Assembly: GCF_000956545.1 (NCBI RefSeq) | Contig: NZ_JYIT01000071.1 | Coordinates: 1 to 64,000 of the forward strand | DNA from: Microbacterium azadirachtae | Lineage (GTDB): Bacteria; Actinomycetota; Actinomycetes; Actinomycetales; Microbacteriaceae | Length of the DNA: 64,000 bases | Direction: 5' to 3' | Part shown: piece after piece, positions 47,524-55,899 of the stretch | How positions within the stretch are numbered: position 1 is the first letter of the stretch | Layout of the letters: every line of letters starts with the position of its first letter | Program-made: the position numbers and the translations under genes | Notes under the pieces: generated by a model | Seen by the model: the letters and a program-made list of their open reading frames with translations, nothing else | Told to the model about the DNA's origin: nothing | Database searches by the model: none

Positions 47524-48720
47524 TCAGGCCGTCGCGCCCTGCGAGGCGGCGTCGGGGACGACCTTGCCGTCCCATTCTGCGTTGACGTTGCGGTGGTCGA
47601 CCTTCTGCCGGCGGCTGCGCACGTAGAGAAGCGCGGCCGCGGCGATCAGCAGCACGAACACGGTGAGCGCTCCGGCGAGGCCGCCGATCCCGTGTGCGAG
47701 GAAGTAGCAGAGCGCGCCGACCACGCCGGCGGCGGGCATCGTGATCAGCCATGCGGTGACCATGCGGCCCGCGATGCCCCAGCGCACCTGGGCGCCCGGA
47801 CGTCCGACGCCGGATCCGAGGATCGAGACCGTGGCGACGTGCGTCGTGGACAGGGCCATGCCCATCGAGCTGGAGGTCAGGATGATCGCCGCCGACGAGG
47901 CCTCAGCCGCGAGGCCCTGCGGCGACTCGATCTCGACCAGGCCCTTGCCGAGGGTGCGGATGATCCGCCAGCCGCCGAGGTAGGTGCCCAGGGCGATGGC
48001 GGCGCCGCATGTCACGATGATCCAGATCGGCAGGCCGTCGCTCAGGATCTGCTCGCCGGTCAGGGTGCCGTGCGCGATGAGGGCCAGCGCGATCACGCCC
48101 ATGGTCTTCTGCGCATCCCCGGTGCCGTGCGCGAGGGAGACGAGGGATGCGGTGCCGATCTGACCCCATCGGAAGCCGGCCTCGCGGTGCTTGGCGTGGA
48201 CCGTGCGCGTGAGGCGGTACACGAGCCAGGTGCCGACGGCGGCGACCACGCCGGCGATGACCGGCGAGAGCACGGCGGGGACGATGATCTTGCCCACGAT
48301 GCCCGCCCAGTTGACGGTCGCGGCGCCCGCGATGCCGGCGCCGATGAGGCCGCCGAACAGGGCGTGCGACGAGCTCGAGGGCAGACCCAGCAGCCAGGTG
48401 AGCAGGTTCCACAGGATGCCGCCGACGAGACCCGCGAAGATGATGATCATGGCCGACTCCGGGGAGAGCCCCGGGACGAGGTCTCCGTTCGGACCCTGGA
48501 TCGTCAGCACGTCCTTGGTGATGGTCGCAGCGACCTCGACCGAGAGGAAGGCGCCGACGAGGTTCAGGATCGCGGACAGAGCGACGGCGACCTTGGGCTT
48601 CAAAGCGCCGGTGGCGATGGACGTGGCCATCGCGTTGCCGGTGTCGTGGAAGCCGTTGGTGAAGTCGAAGCCGAGGGCGGTCACGACCACCAGGACGAGG
48701 ATCAGCACTTCGGCGCTCAT
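47524..48720 (-). CDS. pit: Low-affinity inorganic phosphate transporter, PiT family
   Basis: A 398-residue membrane protein with about ten helices. The duplicated PiT signatures are GFDFTNGFHDTGNAMAT near residue 20 and a second LAHGTGDAQKTMGVIALAL near 200; LLGLPSSSSHALFGGLIGAG near 115 is also typical. It takes up phosphate, usually as a metal-phosphate complex, driven by protons. ATG 48720 is chosen because conservation begins there; an ATG four codons upstream is possible. A PhoP-box-like direct repeat lies about 65 bases upstream. Confidence 0.94.
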   Translation of the reverse strand: MSAEVLILVLVVVTALGFDFTNGFHDTGNAMATSIATGALKPKVAVALSAILNLVGAFLSVEVAATITKDVLTIQGPNGDLVPGLSPESAMIIIFAGLVGGILWNLLTWLLGLPSSSSHALFGGLIGAGIAGAATVNWAGIVGKIIVPAVLSPVIAGVVAAVGTWLVYRLTRTVHAKHREAGFRWGQIGTASLVSLAHGTGDAQKTMGVIALALIAHGTLTGEQILSDGLPIWIIVTCGAAIALGTYLGGWRIIRTLGKGLVEIESPQGLAAEASSAAIILTSSSMGMALSTTHVATVSILGSGVGRPGAQVRWGIAGRMVTAWLITMPAAGVVGALCYFLAHGIGGLAGALTVFVLLIAAAALLYVRSRRQKVDHRNVNAEWDGKVVPDAASQGATA

Positions 48721-48782
48721 GATCGTCAGCATCCCGCGCGACGGCCGCCGCGACAGGGGTCTTCGCGCACTCGACCGCGAGA

Positions 48783-48804
48783 GTTCACCCCGCGTTAAGA
48801 CGCT
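48783..48804. promoter_or_regulatory. Candidate PHO box
   Basis: Two 11-base direct-repeat units, GTTCACCCCGC and GTTAAGACGCT, resembling the Streptomyces PhoP repeat (GTTCACC plus four bases). They lie in the spacer shared by pit and the CtaG-like gene. Confidence 0.45.
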
Positions 48805-48938
48805 CTGGGACCGGATCCCATCCTCTGCATAGCCACCGGGCGTAACGTCGCGGCGGCCGCACCAGCAGATCGGATCCCGCCACGCCCTCCCTCCCCGTCT
48901 TCCTCAGCACCTGGAGCCTGGATCCCACCGCGCTCGCG

Positions 48939-49760
48939 GTGCTCGTCGTCGCGGCCGCGCTCTATCTCGGCGGCGTGGAGGTGCTGCGGCGCCGTGGGCA
49001 CCGCTGGCCGCTGCGGCTGACGCTCATGTATCTGCTGCTGGGCCTCGGCTCCTACGCCGTGGTGTCGTTCGGGTTCCTCGGAACGTGGAGCCCCGCGCTG
49101 CGCTGGGCGTTCTCGACCCGGATCGCCCTGCTGCTCTTCGTCGTCCCGGTGCTGGTCACCCTCGGCCGGCCGGTGTCCCTCGCCCGCGCGGTGCTCTCGA
49201 CGCGGCCCCGTGCGCGGGTCGACGGCTTCCTGCGCTCGTGGCTCGCGAAGTTCTTCGGCAACGCGATCATGGCGCCGGTGTTCACGTGCCTCGTGTTCTC
49301 GGTGCTCTTCACGCCGTTGTCGGCCGTGCTCCGCATCGATCCGATCGCCGAGGGCGTGGCGTCGGTGCTCGTGCCCGTGCTGGGACTGCTCATGGTGCTG
49401 CCGATCGCCGCGCACACCGTCGCACGCACGAGCCTGTTCATCGTGGCCGAGTTCATGTTCGCGTTCGTGGAGCTCGTGCTCGACGCGATCCCGGGCGTGC
49501 TGCTGCGGCTGGGGACCGTCGTCTTCGACCACGCCGGAACCTGGCCCGGTGCGCTGCCGCTGTGGTTCCCGAACCCGCTGCGCGATCAGCAGCTCTCCGG
49601 TGACTTCCTGTGGTTCATCGCCGAGATCGTCGACGTGCCGATCCTCGTGATCCTGATGATGCGGTGGATCCGCTCCGACCGGCGCGAGTCGCGACAGCTG
49701 GACGAGCTCAGCGACGAGGAGATGGCCGCGCTCACGGCCGCGCACCTGCGCGGAGAGTGA
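48939..49760 (+). CDS. CtaG-like cytochrome c oxidase assembly protein
   Basis: A membrane protein of about 273 residues with roughly seven helices, resembling the caa3-type CtaG (DUF1404-like) proteins found near oxidase or copper genes in Gram-positives: GSYAVVSFGFLG, LLLFVVPVLVTLGRP and PLWFPNPLRDQQLSGDFLWF. The start is a problem. The same frame continues upstream to about 48880 with protein-like sequence (LPVFLSTWSLDPTALA), which resembles the usual N-terminus of this family, yet no ATG, GTG or TTG occurs between the stop at 48843 and the GTG at 48939. CTG 48918 or a sequence difference could explain this. Not near oxidase genes here. Confidence 0.75.
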   Translation: MLVVAAALYLGGVEVLRRRGHRWPLRLTLMYLLLGLGSYAVVSFGFLGTWSPALRWAFSTRIALLLFVVPVLVTLGRPVSLARAVLSTRPRARVDGFLRSWLAKFFGNAIMAPVFTCLVFSVLFTPLSAVLRIDPIAEGVASVLVPVLGLLMVLPIAAHTVARTSLFIVAEFMFAFVELVLDAIPGVLLRLGTVVFDHAGTWPGALPLWFPNPLRDQQLSGDFLWFIAEIVDVPILVILMMRWIRSDRRESRQLDELSDEEMAALTAAHLRGE

Positions 49761-49808
49761 GCGCCGTGCCGCAGCTCGTGCGCCCAGCGCCCGGGTTCTG
49801 GAGCGGAG

Positions 49809-50267
49809 TCACTCCGCGGGCGCGGCGGTGCGGATGCGCTCGCCGAGGAAGGCGAGGTCCGCGGGCGTCAGCGCCGTCACGGCGTACGACACGGGCCACA
49901 CCGTGCCGTCGTCGAGCTGCGCCGGCCACTCGAACTCGAACGTCGCGTAGCGCACCTTGAACTTCGCCTTGGGCTTGAAGAAGCAGACCACCTTGCCTGC
50001 GGCGTTCGCCCAGGCCGGCATGCCGTAGTAGGTCTTGGGGACGAGGTGCGGCGCGTTCTCCGCGACCAGTCGATGCAGAGCGGTGGCAAGGGATCCGTCT
50101 TCTTCGTCCATCTCCGCGATCTTGGCCTGTACGTCGGCCTCTCCCGCGGCGCGCAGCTCCTCCGGGCTCGCCTTCTTGCGTGCGACGCGCGTGCGGCTCT
50201 CCTTCGCGGCCTCCTTGACGGCGGCGCGTTCGAAGTCGGTCAGCACGGGGGCGGTGTTCTCGGTCAT
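49809..50267 (-). CDS. DUF1801-like protein
   Basis: A 152-residue soluble protein. A charged helical N-terminus (about 1-55) precedes a domain with YYGMPAWANAAGKVVCFFKP and FKVRYATFEFEW, the pattern of the DUF1801/YdhG-like fold, for which no enzymatic role is proven. A strong AGGAGG precedes the ATG. It converges with the CtaG-like gene and is divergent from the amidohydrolase. Confidence 0.8.
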   Translation of the reverse strand: MTENTAPVLTDFERAAVKEAAKESRTRVARKKASPEELRAAGEADVQAKIAEMDEEDGSLATALHRLVAENAPHLVPKTYYGMPAWANAAGKVVCFFKPKAKFKVRYATFEFEWPAQLDDGTVWPVSYAVTALTPADLAFLGERIRTAAPAE

Positions 50268-50421
50268 GGCATCCTCCTGTCGGCGGCCCGGGTATCGGGA
50301 CGCTCCTCAGCCTAGGAACGCCGCGGAGACCGCGCTTCTTCAGAACTGATCGATCCGCTCGGGGCCCTGACCCAGCACGCCGCAGTATCCGCCCCGGCGG
50401 GGAACCTGCCACGATGGCCGC

Positions 50422-52020
50422 ATGACGACGCTGTTCACGGGCCGGTTCCGGCCGCTCTCCGATGCCGCTCCCGATCTCGTCGAGGCGCTGCTCGTCGGCG
50501 ATGACGGGCGGATCATCGCTCTCGGTGCGATCGACGACCTCGCCGCGCAGGATCCGTCCGCCGAGCGCATCCCGCTGGACGGCTGGGCCATGCCGGGACT
50601 CATCGAGCCGCACGGACACCCGGGGACCGCCGCAGTGCTGCTCTCGGATCGCGTGCTCGACCTCCGGCCGGTCGTCATCCCGGACGCGGAAGGGGTGATG
50701 GCGGCGCTGCGCACCGCGCTCGCCGCCTCCGAGGGCGCCCCGGTGTACGCGAACGGCTGGGACGCGCTGCTGCAGCGCGGACTCCCGGATCCGGATCTGC
50801 GCCTGCTCGACGAGCTCGCCGGAACCACGCCGCTCGTGATCGTGCACAACTCGGGCCACTCCGCGTACTTCAACTCCGCGGCGGCTCGGCGTGCGGGACT
50901 GGACCGCACGACGCCCGATCCGGTGGGGGCCTCGTTCGGCCGCGCCGCCGATGGGGAGCTGAACGGGGTGGCCCTCGAGGCAGGTGCGGTCGAGCGCGTC
51001 GCCGCGCCTCTGCTGCAGGCCGCGCAGGCCGACATCGTCGAGCTGCTCGCGGCCCACTTCGCCGATCTCTCCCGCCGCGGGATCACCACCGTCTCCGACC
51101 TCAGCTGGAACCCGGCGCTGTCTCCCGCGGTCGACGCGCTCCGCGCGAGCGGGCGCATGCCGCTCCGCCTGCGCTGGTACGAGATGTCGCGTCCGGGCGG
51201 CACGCCGGCGCCGCGCGGGCAGGGCGATGCGATGATGCGCCAGGTCGGCGTGAAGACCTGGACCGACGGATCCCCGTGGATCGGGAACATCGCCACGAGC
51301 TTCCCCTATCTCGACACCGCGGCCACCCGCGGCCTCGGGCTCGAGCCGGGGCACCGCGGCACGGCGAACTACACGGCCGCGCAGCTCCACGGGATCGCCG
51401 AGCCCTACGCCGCCGCCGGGTGGCAGCTCGCCTGCCATGCGCACGGAGACCTCGCGATCGATGAGACGCTCGACGTCTACGAGCGGCTGATCCGCACGCA
51501 CGCGCTCACCGATCACCGCTTCCGCCTGGAGCACGTCGGCGCGATGACGCCCGCCCAGTTCGCGCGCGCCCGGGAGCTCGGCGTCACCGTGAGCCTCTTC
51601 GTCGATCACATCACCTACTGGGGAGAGGTGCTCGTGGACGACCTCTTCGGATCCGAGCACGGCGGAGCGTGGGCGGACGCCGGCGCCGCGTTCGCCGCAG
51701 GCCACCGTGCGACGTTCCACAACGACGGCTGGGTGACGCCCGCCGAGCCGCTGCGCAACATGGCCGTCGCAGAGACCCGGCGCACCCGTGCCGGCCGGGT
51801 GATGCCCGCGGGCACTCCTGTCGCACGGGCGCAGGCGCTCGCCGCGCACACCGGCAACGCGGCCTGGCAGCTCTTCAGCGAGCACGAGATCGGATCCCTC
51901 GCCCCCGGACTGTTCGCCGACCTGGTCGTGCTGGATCGGGATCCGCTCACCGTCCCGGCTGAGGAACTCGTCACGGCCGAGGTGCGCGAGGTGCGTCTCG
52001 GCGGACGAAGGACGACCTGA
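50422..52020 (+). CDS. Metal-dependent amidohydrolase (YtcJ-like)
   Basis: A 532-residue amidohydrolase superfamily member of the YtcJ/AepA type (amidohydro_3). Metal-site motif GLIEPHGHPG near 67-76, a conserved QVGVKTWTDGS near 274, HAHGDLAID near 349, RLEHVG near 371 and SLFVDHITYW near 392; the usual terminal Asp motif appears as FHNDGW. The second His of the canonical HxH is present (PHGH). Substrate unknown. A CACGAT six bases before the ATG may be its -10. The Nudix gene follows after 38 bases with its own promoter. Confidence 0.85.
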   Translation: MTTLFTGRFRPLSDAAPDLVEALLVGDDGRIIALGAIDDLAAQDPSAERIPLDGWAMPGLIEPHGHPGTAAVLLSDRVLDLRPVVIPDAEGVMAALRTALAASEGAPVYANGWDALLQRGLPDPDLRLLDELAGTTPLVIVHNSGHSAYFNSAAARRAGLDRTTPDPVGASFGRAADGELNGVALEAGAVERVAAPLLQAAQADIVELLAAHFADLSRRGITTVSDLSWNPALSPAVDALRASGRMPLRLRWYEMSRPGGTPAPRGQGDAMMRQVGVKTWTDGSPWIGNIATSFPYLDTAATRGLGLEPGHRGTANYTAAQLHGIAEPYAAAGWQLACHAHGDLAIDETLDVYERLIRTHALTDHRFRLEHVGAMTPAQFARARELGVTVSLFVDHITYWGEVLVDDLFGSEHGGAWADAGAAFAAGHRATFHNDGWVTPAEPLRNMAVAETRRTRAGRVMPAGTPVARAQALAAHTGNAAWQLFSEHEIGSLAPGLFADLVVLDRDPLTVPAEELVTAEVREVRLGGRRTT

Positions 52021-52045
52021 CGGCGCCATACCGGCCCGCACCGCC

Positions 52046-52051
52046 TAGGGT
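52046..52051 (+). promoter_or_regulatory. -10 element (TAGGGT), leaderless promoter
   Basis: TAGGGT lies seven bases before the Nudix gene ATG. Confidence 0.55.
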
Positions 52052-52058
52052 GTGACTC

Positions 52059-52487
52059 ATGGACATGCGGGTCGCGGCATACGCCGTCATCGTCGACGAT
52101 GCGGACCGCGTGCTGCTGGCCCGGTGGACGGAGGGCCGGCGCGTGTCCTGGACCATGCCCGGCGGCGGGCTGGAGCCGGGCGAGGATCCGCAGGTCGCCG
52201 CCCGTCGCGAGGTGCACGAGGAGACCGGCTACAAGGTGGTCATCGAGGATCTGCTGGGCATCCACTCCCGCGTGATCCCGCCGCGACGGCGGGTGACGCC
52301 GGGGGCCACCGACCCGCTGCACACGCTGCGCATCGTGTACCGGGCGCGCATCACGGGCGGGCGGCTGAGGTTCGAGAAGAGCGGATCCACCGACATGGCC
52401 GCCTGGTACCGGCTGGACGAGATCGGCGGCCTGCAGCGCGTGCGGCTCGTCGACATCGCCCTGGGGATGGCCGGCCTGCTCGGCTGA
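52059..52487 (+). CDS. Nudix hydrolase
   Basis: A 142-residue pyrophosphohydrolase acting on a nucleoside diphosphate linked to another moiety. The Nudix box fits GX5EX7REUXEEXGU exactly at residues 36-58 (G36, E42, R50-E51, E54-E55, G57). Substrate unknown. Leaderless start. It converges with the five-helix membrane-protein gene, with two bases between their stops. Confidence 0.92.
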   Translation: MDMRVAAYAVIVDDADRVLLARWTEGRRVSWTMPGGGLEPGEDPQVAARREVHEETGYKVVIEDLLGIHSRVIPPRRRVTPGATDPLHTLRIVYRARITGGRLRFEKSGSTDMAAWYRLDEIGGLQRVRLVDIALGMAGLLG

Positions 52488-52489
52488 CT

Positions 52490-52975
52490 TCAGCGCAGCA
52501 CCTCGACCAGCGCGATCCAGGAGATGACGATCGCCACCACGATCGCGAGCAGCGAGCCCGCCGCGGCGAGGACGAGGCCCGAAGACAGCCCGGACAGCAG
52601 CAGCGCACCCGCCACCGCGTAGGCGACCAGTGGCAGGAACCCGAGACCCGCCCGGGCGGCGACGCTGCCGTGCCCGCGATCCTTCCGGAGGGCCCGTGCC
52701 GCGTGCACCTGGAACGCCGCCGCGATCACGGTGACGATCAGCACGAGAGCGCCGAACCAGGCGGAGGAGAGGCCGGGGATGAGCGCGATGCCCGAGGTGA
52801 CGATCGCCAGCACGAGTCCGGCGATCGCGGCGGCCAGACGCGCGGTCAGCGACCTGGCGAGCACGATCTTGTCGATGTTCACGCTCGCGGCGACGATGAC
52901 GAGCCCAGCGAGGGCCGCCGTGGCCCCGAGCATCGCGACGTGGAACTCCCGCCACGTCTCCAGCGCATCCGTCAT
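52490..52975 (-). CDS. Five-helix membrane protein, function unknown
   Basis: A 161-residue hydrophobic protein with about five helices (roughly 13-33, 44-64, 70-92, 108-128, 133-158) and a short basic loop at 93-107. I recognise no family. TAGCAT lies six bases before the ATG, so the mRNA is probably leaderless. Monocistronic between a Nudix gene and the YbaK unit. Confidence 0.72.
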   Translation of the reverse strand: MTDALETWREFHVAMLGATAALAGLVIVAASVNIDKIVLARSLTARLAAAIAGLVLAIVTSGIALIPGLSSAWFGALVLIVTVIAAAFQVHAARALRKDRGHGSVAARAGLGFLPLVAYAVAGALLLSGLSSGLVLAAAGSLLAIVVAIVISWIALVEVLR

Positions 52976-52981
52976 GTCCGG

Positions 52982-52987
52982 ATGCTA
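52982..52987 (-). promoter_or_regulatory. -10 element (TAGCAT), leaderless promoter
   Basis: TAGCAT on the minus strand lies six bases before the ATG of the five-helix protein. Confidence 0.5.
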
Positions 52988-53021
52988 CTCCGGCACCGGG
53001 CTCAGGCGAGGGGGATGCGGA

Positions 53022-53516
53022 TCACTCGGGTTCGGAGATGTCGGCGACCGTCGCGTCGTACGCGCGGATGAGCTCGTCGGCATCGACGAACAGGCTGTAG
53101 CCGTGCGCTCCGGCGCCCATCGCGATGCGGCGGCCCCGGATCGTCTCGTCGGCGAACACGGGCCATGCGGTCGTGCTGCCGATGGGCACGATGGTGCCGC
53201 GCTCGTAGCCGGTCGCGGCGAAGGCCACGTCGGGATCCGGGAGCTTCAGCCGGTTCACGCCGACCAGCGCCCGCAGCTTCGGCCAGGAGATCTTGCGACC
53301 GCCGGGGATCAGCGCGAACAGGAACGTGTCGTCGGATCTCTTGACCACGAGGGTCTTCACGATGCCGGACGGATCCAGTCCGAGCAGCGCCGCGGCTTCG
53401 TGCAGGCTCTTCGCCGCAGGGCGCGGGCGGATCTCGATGTCGAGGTCGCGCGCCGCAGCGGCGTCGCGCACGCGGGCGTGCGTCTCCTCCCCGGGCTCGG
53501 GGGCGGTGGTGCTCAC
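53022..53516 (-). CDS. YbaK/EbsC family aminoacyl-tRNA deacylase
   Basis: A 164-residue trans-editing enzyme related to YbaK (Cys-tRNA-Pro deacylase). The conserved catalytic-site lysine is in GIVKTLVVK near 52-60, and the fold motifs GGRKISWPKLRAL and GSTTAWPVFADETI are present. It hydrolyses mischarged tRNA, by family. GTG start overlapping the stop of the upstream membrane-protein gene by four bases, so the pair is coupled. Confidence 0.9.
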   Translation of the reverse strand: MSTTAPEPGEETHARVRDAAAARDLDIEIRPRPAAKSLHEAAALLGLDPSGIVKTLVVKRSDDTFLFALIPGGRKISWPKLRALVGVNRLKLPDPDVAFAATGYERGTIVPIGSTTAWPVFADETIRGRRIAMGAGAHGYSLFVDADELIRAYDATVADISEPE

Positions 53517-54022
53517 GCCTCGGGGGCGTTCAGCGGGTCGTCCGCGACCCAGAGCTCGTCATCGGCGCGCAGCGCCTGCCACGCGGCGACCAGCACGCCC
53601 ACCGCGGCGGCGGCGCCCAGGATGATCGCGATCACGGAACCGATGCCGGGGCCGCGCTTCGGCTCGGCGACGGTCACGAGGGCGCGGGGCGCGGGGCGCG
53701 GGGAGCCGGTGCGCTTGGCGTTGGCGATGTCCCAGGCGGTGAGAGCGGATCCGACCACGCCGCCGATCGCGGGGACGACCTTGTGGTCGACGACGTCGCG
53801 GGACATCTTGAGGCCCTTGTCGACGACGGGGACCACGCGGTGCTCGTAGACGTCCTGCACCGCGGGCAGCACCTGCTCGCGACGGAAGTTGTCGAGCTGG
53901 CGACCGGCTTCGCGGGCGACGTTCGCCGCATCGCCGGCGACGACCTGCTGGGCGGCCCACAGCTTGGCGGCCTCGCTCTGCAGCTGGCGGAGTTCCTTCT
54001 GACGCTTGCGGCTCAGGCTCAC
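53513..54022 (-). CDS. Membrane-anchored helical protein, function unknown
   Basis: A 169-residue protein. A basic helical N-terminus (SRKRQKELRQLQSEAAKLW) is followed by a long amphipathic helical region (about 20-100), then a single membrane helix (about 129-150) and a short acidic C-terminus. GTG 54022 has GGGAGGG upstream, better than the longer open frame which extends back across the spacer. It is coupled to the YbaK gene. DUF-type proteins like this recur beside ppiA in Microbacteriaceae as far as I recall, but I cannot name the family. Confidence 0.7.
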   Translation of the reverse strand: MSLSRKRQKELRQLQSEAAKLWAAQQVVAGDAANVAREAGRQLDNFRREQVLPAVQDVYEHRVVPVVDKGLKMSRDVVDHKVVPAIGGVVGSALTAWDIANAKRTGSPRPAPRALVTVAEPKRGPGIGSVIAIILGAAAAVGVLVAAWQALRADDELWVADDPLNAPEA

Positions 54023-54152
54023 GATGCCCTCCCAATCGAAACGGGGTTCGGACTCCCCATCTTGCCAGAGATGCTCCTGTGCAACGCGTGTGCATGTGGG
54101 AAGTTCACAGGGGAATCGGAAGGTCCCGGGGATCCGATGCGAGAATGGATCC

Positions 54153-54710
54153 ATGCCTCACGCCACTCACGTCGCCACCCTGCACACCAACCACGGAGAC
54201 ATCGTCGTCAACCTGTACGGCGACCACGCTCCCCGCACGGTGAAGAACTTCGTCGAACTGTCCGACGGCACGGGATCCTGGACCCACCCGGCCACCGGCA
54301 AGCCGGGCGAGGGCCCGCTGTACAAGGACGTCATCTTCCACCGCATCATCCCGAACTTCATGATCCAGGGCGGCGACCCGCTCGGTCAGGGCGTCGGCGG
54401 CCCCGGCTACACCTTCAACGACGAGATCCACGGCGAGCTGAACTTCAACGAGCCCTACGTGCTCGCCATGGCCAACGCGGGTCTCCGTCGCAACGCCATC
54501 ACCGGACAGGTCGAGGGCACCAACGGCTCGCAGTTCTTCATCACGACCGACCCGACGCCCTGGCTGCAGGGCAAGCACACGATCTTCGGCGAGGTCGCCG
54601 ACGACGCGTCGAAGGCCGTCGTCGACGAGATCGCCGCCGTGCGCACGGGCGCCGGCGACCGTCCCGTCGAGGACGTCGTGCTGCAGTCCGTCGACATCGT
54701 CGCGAACTGA
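54153..54710 (+). CDS. ppiA: Cyclophilin-type peptidyl-prolyl cis-trans isomerase
   Basis: A 185-residue cytosolic cyclophilin that speeds cis-trans isomerisation of X-Pro bonds. The active-site signatures are YKDVIFHRIIPNFMIQGGD (catalytic Arg in FHR), GTNGSQFFIT and the core Trp in PWLQGKHTIFGEV. No signal peptide. It matches the position of ppiA (Rv0009) between the gyrase/tRNA cluster and crgA in actinobacteria. ATG 54153 lies just after the divergent spacer. Confidence 0.94.
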   Translation: MPHATHVATLHTNHGDIVVNLYGDHAPRTVKNFVELSDGTGSWTHPATGKPGEGPLYKDVIFHRIIPNFMIQGGDPLGQGVGGPGYTFNDEIHGELNFNEPYVLAMANAGLRRNAITGQVEGTNGSQFFITTDPTPWLQGKHTIFGEVADDASKAVVDEIAAVRTGAGDRPVEDVVLQSVDIVAN

Positions 54711-54744
54711 TCGCCTCTCCGCGAGTGGACTCCGGAGCGCACCG

Positions 54745-55635
54745 ATGACGAACCCGGAGTTCCACGCGAATCCCGACAACTTCTGCTACCGGCACCCCGG
54801 GCGGCAGAGTTTCGTGCTGTGCCAGCGCTGCATGCGCACGATCTGCCCGGAGTGTCAGACGCAGGCGCCCGTGGGCGTGATCTGCCCCGAGTGCATGCAG
54901 GACCAGCGCCGGAGCCAGACCCCCGCCCAGCGTCGCGCCCACCGGCGCTGGGGCGCACGATCGATGACGGCGGTCGGCGGGCGTCCGCTCGCGACGTACT
55001 GGATCCTCGCGATCACCTCGGCCGTGAGCATCCTGGCCGAGCTCCCGGGAGTCGGGGCCGTGATCAAGAACGTGCTGTTGTTCGCGGGCGCCTATCTCTA
55101 TCCGTCGCTGTCGGGGCTGCCGTTCGAGCCCTGGCGACTGCTGACTGCACTGCTCGTGCACGGCGGTTTCATCCATCTCGGCCTCAACATGCTGGCGCTG
55201 TGGATGGTGGGACAGCAGCTCGAGCCGCTGCTGGGCCGTGCGAGGTTCCTGACGCTGTATCTCGTGAGCGGTCTCGGCGGGTCCGTCGCGATGGCACTGA
55301 TCGATCCGGCCCAGCCCACGGTCGGGGCGTCCGGTGCGATCTTCGGCCTGTTCGTGGCTCTGATCGTGATCGGCCGGCACCTGGGCGGCAACATCGTCGG
55401 GGCGCTGGTCGTGCTGGCGATCAACTTCGTGTACGGCTTCATCGTGCCCGGGATCGCCTGGGAGGCGCACGTCGGCGGTGCCGTCGTGGGAGCGCTGGTG
55501 GCGCTCGTCTACGTCCGGACCAGCGGGCGTCGCAACGCGAAGTTCTGGTGGATCGGGCTCGTCGCCGTGATCGTGCTCGTGCTGCTCGTCGTGGTCGCGG
55601 TCGTCCCTCCCCTGCTGATCACCGCCGGGCGCTGA
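54745..55635 (+). CDS. Rhomboid intramembrane serine protease with N-terminal zinc-ribbon
   Basis: A 296-residue membrane protease. Catalytic Ser196 in GASGAIFG and His242 in AHVGGAVVGAL form the dyad; HGGFIHLGLNML (139-150) provides the oxyanion-side His and Asn. The N-terminal 50 residues carry a cysteine/histidine cluster (C14, H17, C26, C29, C34, C37, C47, C50) like a B-box zinc ribbon, common in actinobacterial rhomboids. About seven helices. GGAGCG precedes the ATG. It follows ppiA by 34 bases and ends at a strong terminator. Confidence 0.93.
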   Translation: MTNPEFHANPDNFCYRHPGRQSFVLCQRCMRTICPECQTQAPVGVICPECMQDQRRSQTPAQRRAHRRWGARSMTAVGGRPLATYWILAITSAVSILAELPGVGAVIKNVLLFAGAYLYPSLSGLPFEPWRLLTALLVHGGFIHLGLNMLALWMVGQQLEPLLGRARFLTLYLVSGLGGSVAMALIDPAQPTVGASGAIFGLFVALIVIGRHLGGNIVGALVVLAINFVYGFIVPGIAWEAHVGGAVVGALVALVYVRTSGRRNAKFWWIGLVAVIVLVLLVVVAVVPPLLITAGR

Positions 55636-55643
55636 ACCCCGTC

Positions 55644-55677
55644 ACGAAAGCCCCCGCCTTCGGGCGGGGGCTTTCGT
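55644..55677 (+). terminator. Terminator after rhomboid gene
   Basis: A perfect 15-bp stem (55644-55658 with 55663-55677) with a TTCG tetraloop. Confidence 0.92.
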
Positions 55678-55692
55678 CGTCCTCGGGAGACA

Positions 55693-55788
55693 TGTGAATA
55701 ACACCCGTGTAATTCTCCCCAGGTGGGGATAGAACTGTGGATAACTCCGGGGAGCGGCTGTGCATATCCATCCCCAGAATGTGGATAA
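55693..55788. other. Evenly spaced DnaA-box trio between convergent genes
   Basis: Three DnaA boxes in one orientation: TGTGAATAA (55693-55701; TTATTCACA reversed) and two perfect TGTGGATAA (55736-55744 and 55780-55788). Box-to-box distances are 43 and 44 bases, near four helical turns. The segment lies between two terminators of convergent genes, so it is not a promoter region. A DnaA-titration or regulatory (datA/DARS-like) locus is a reasonable guess. Confidence 0.7.
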
Positions 55789-55848
55789 CCCTCCGGATCC
55801 GTGGAGAACCCTGCGGAATGCGGTCCGGAGCCGGTCGACGGGCCGGAA

Positions 55849-55886
55849 CGCAGGAACGCCCCCGCATGAGCGGGGGCGTTCCTGCG
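55849..55886 (-). terminator. Terminator after crgA
   Basis: A perfect 16-bp stem (55849-55864 with 55871-55886) and a six-base loop, 14 bases past the crgA stop. Confidence 0.9.
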
Positions 55887-55899
55887 AGGATGAGGGGCG

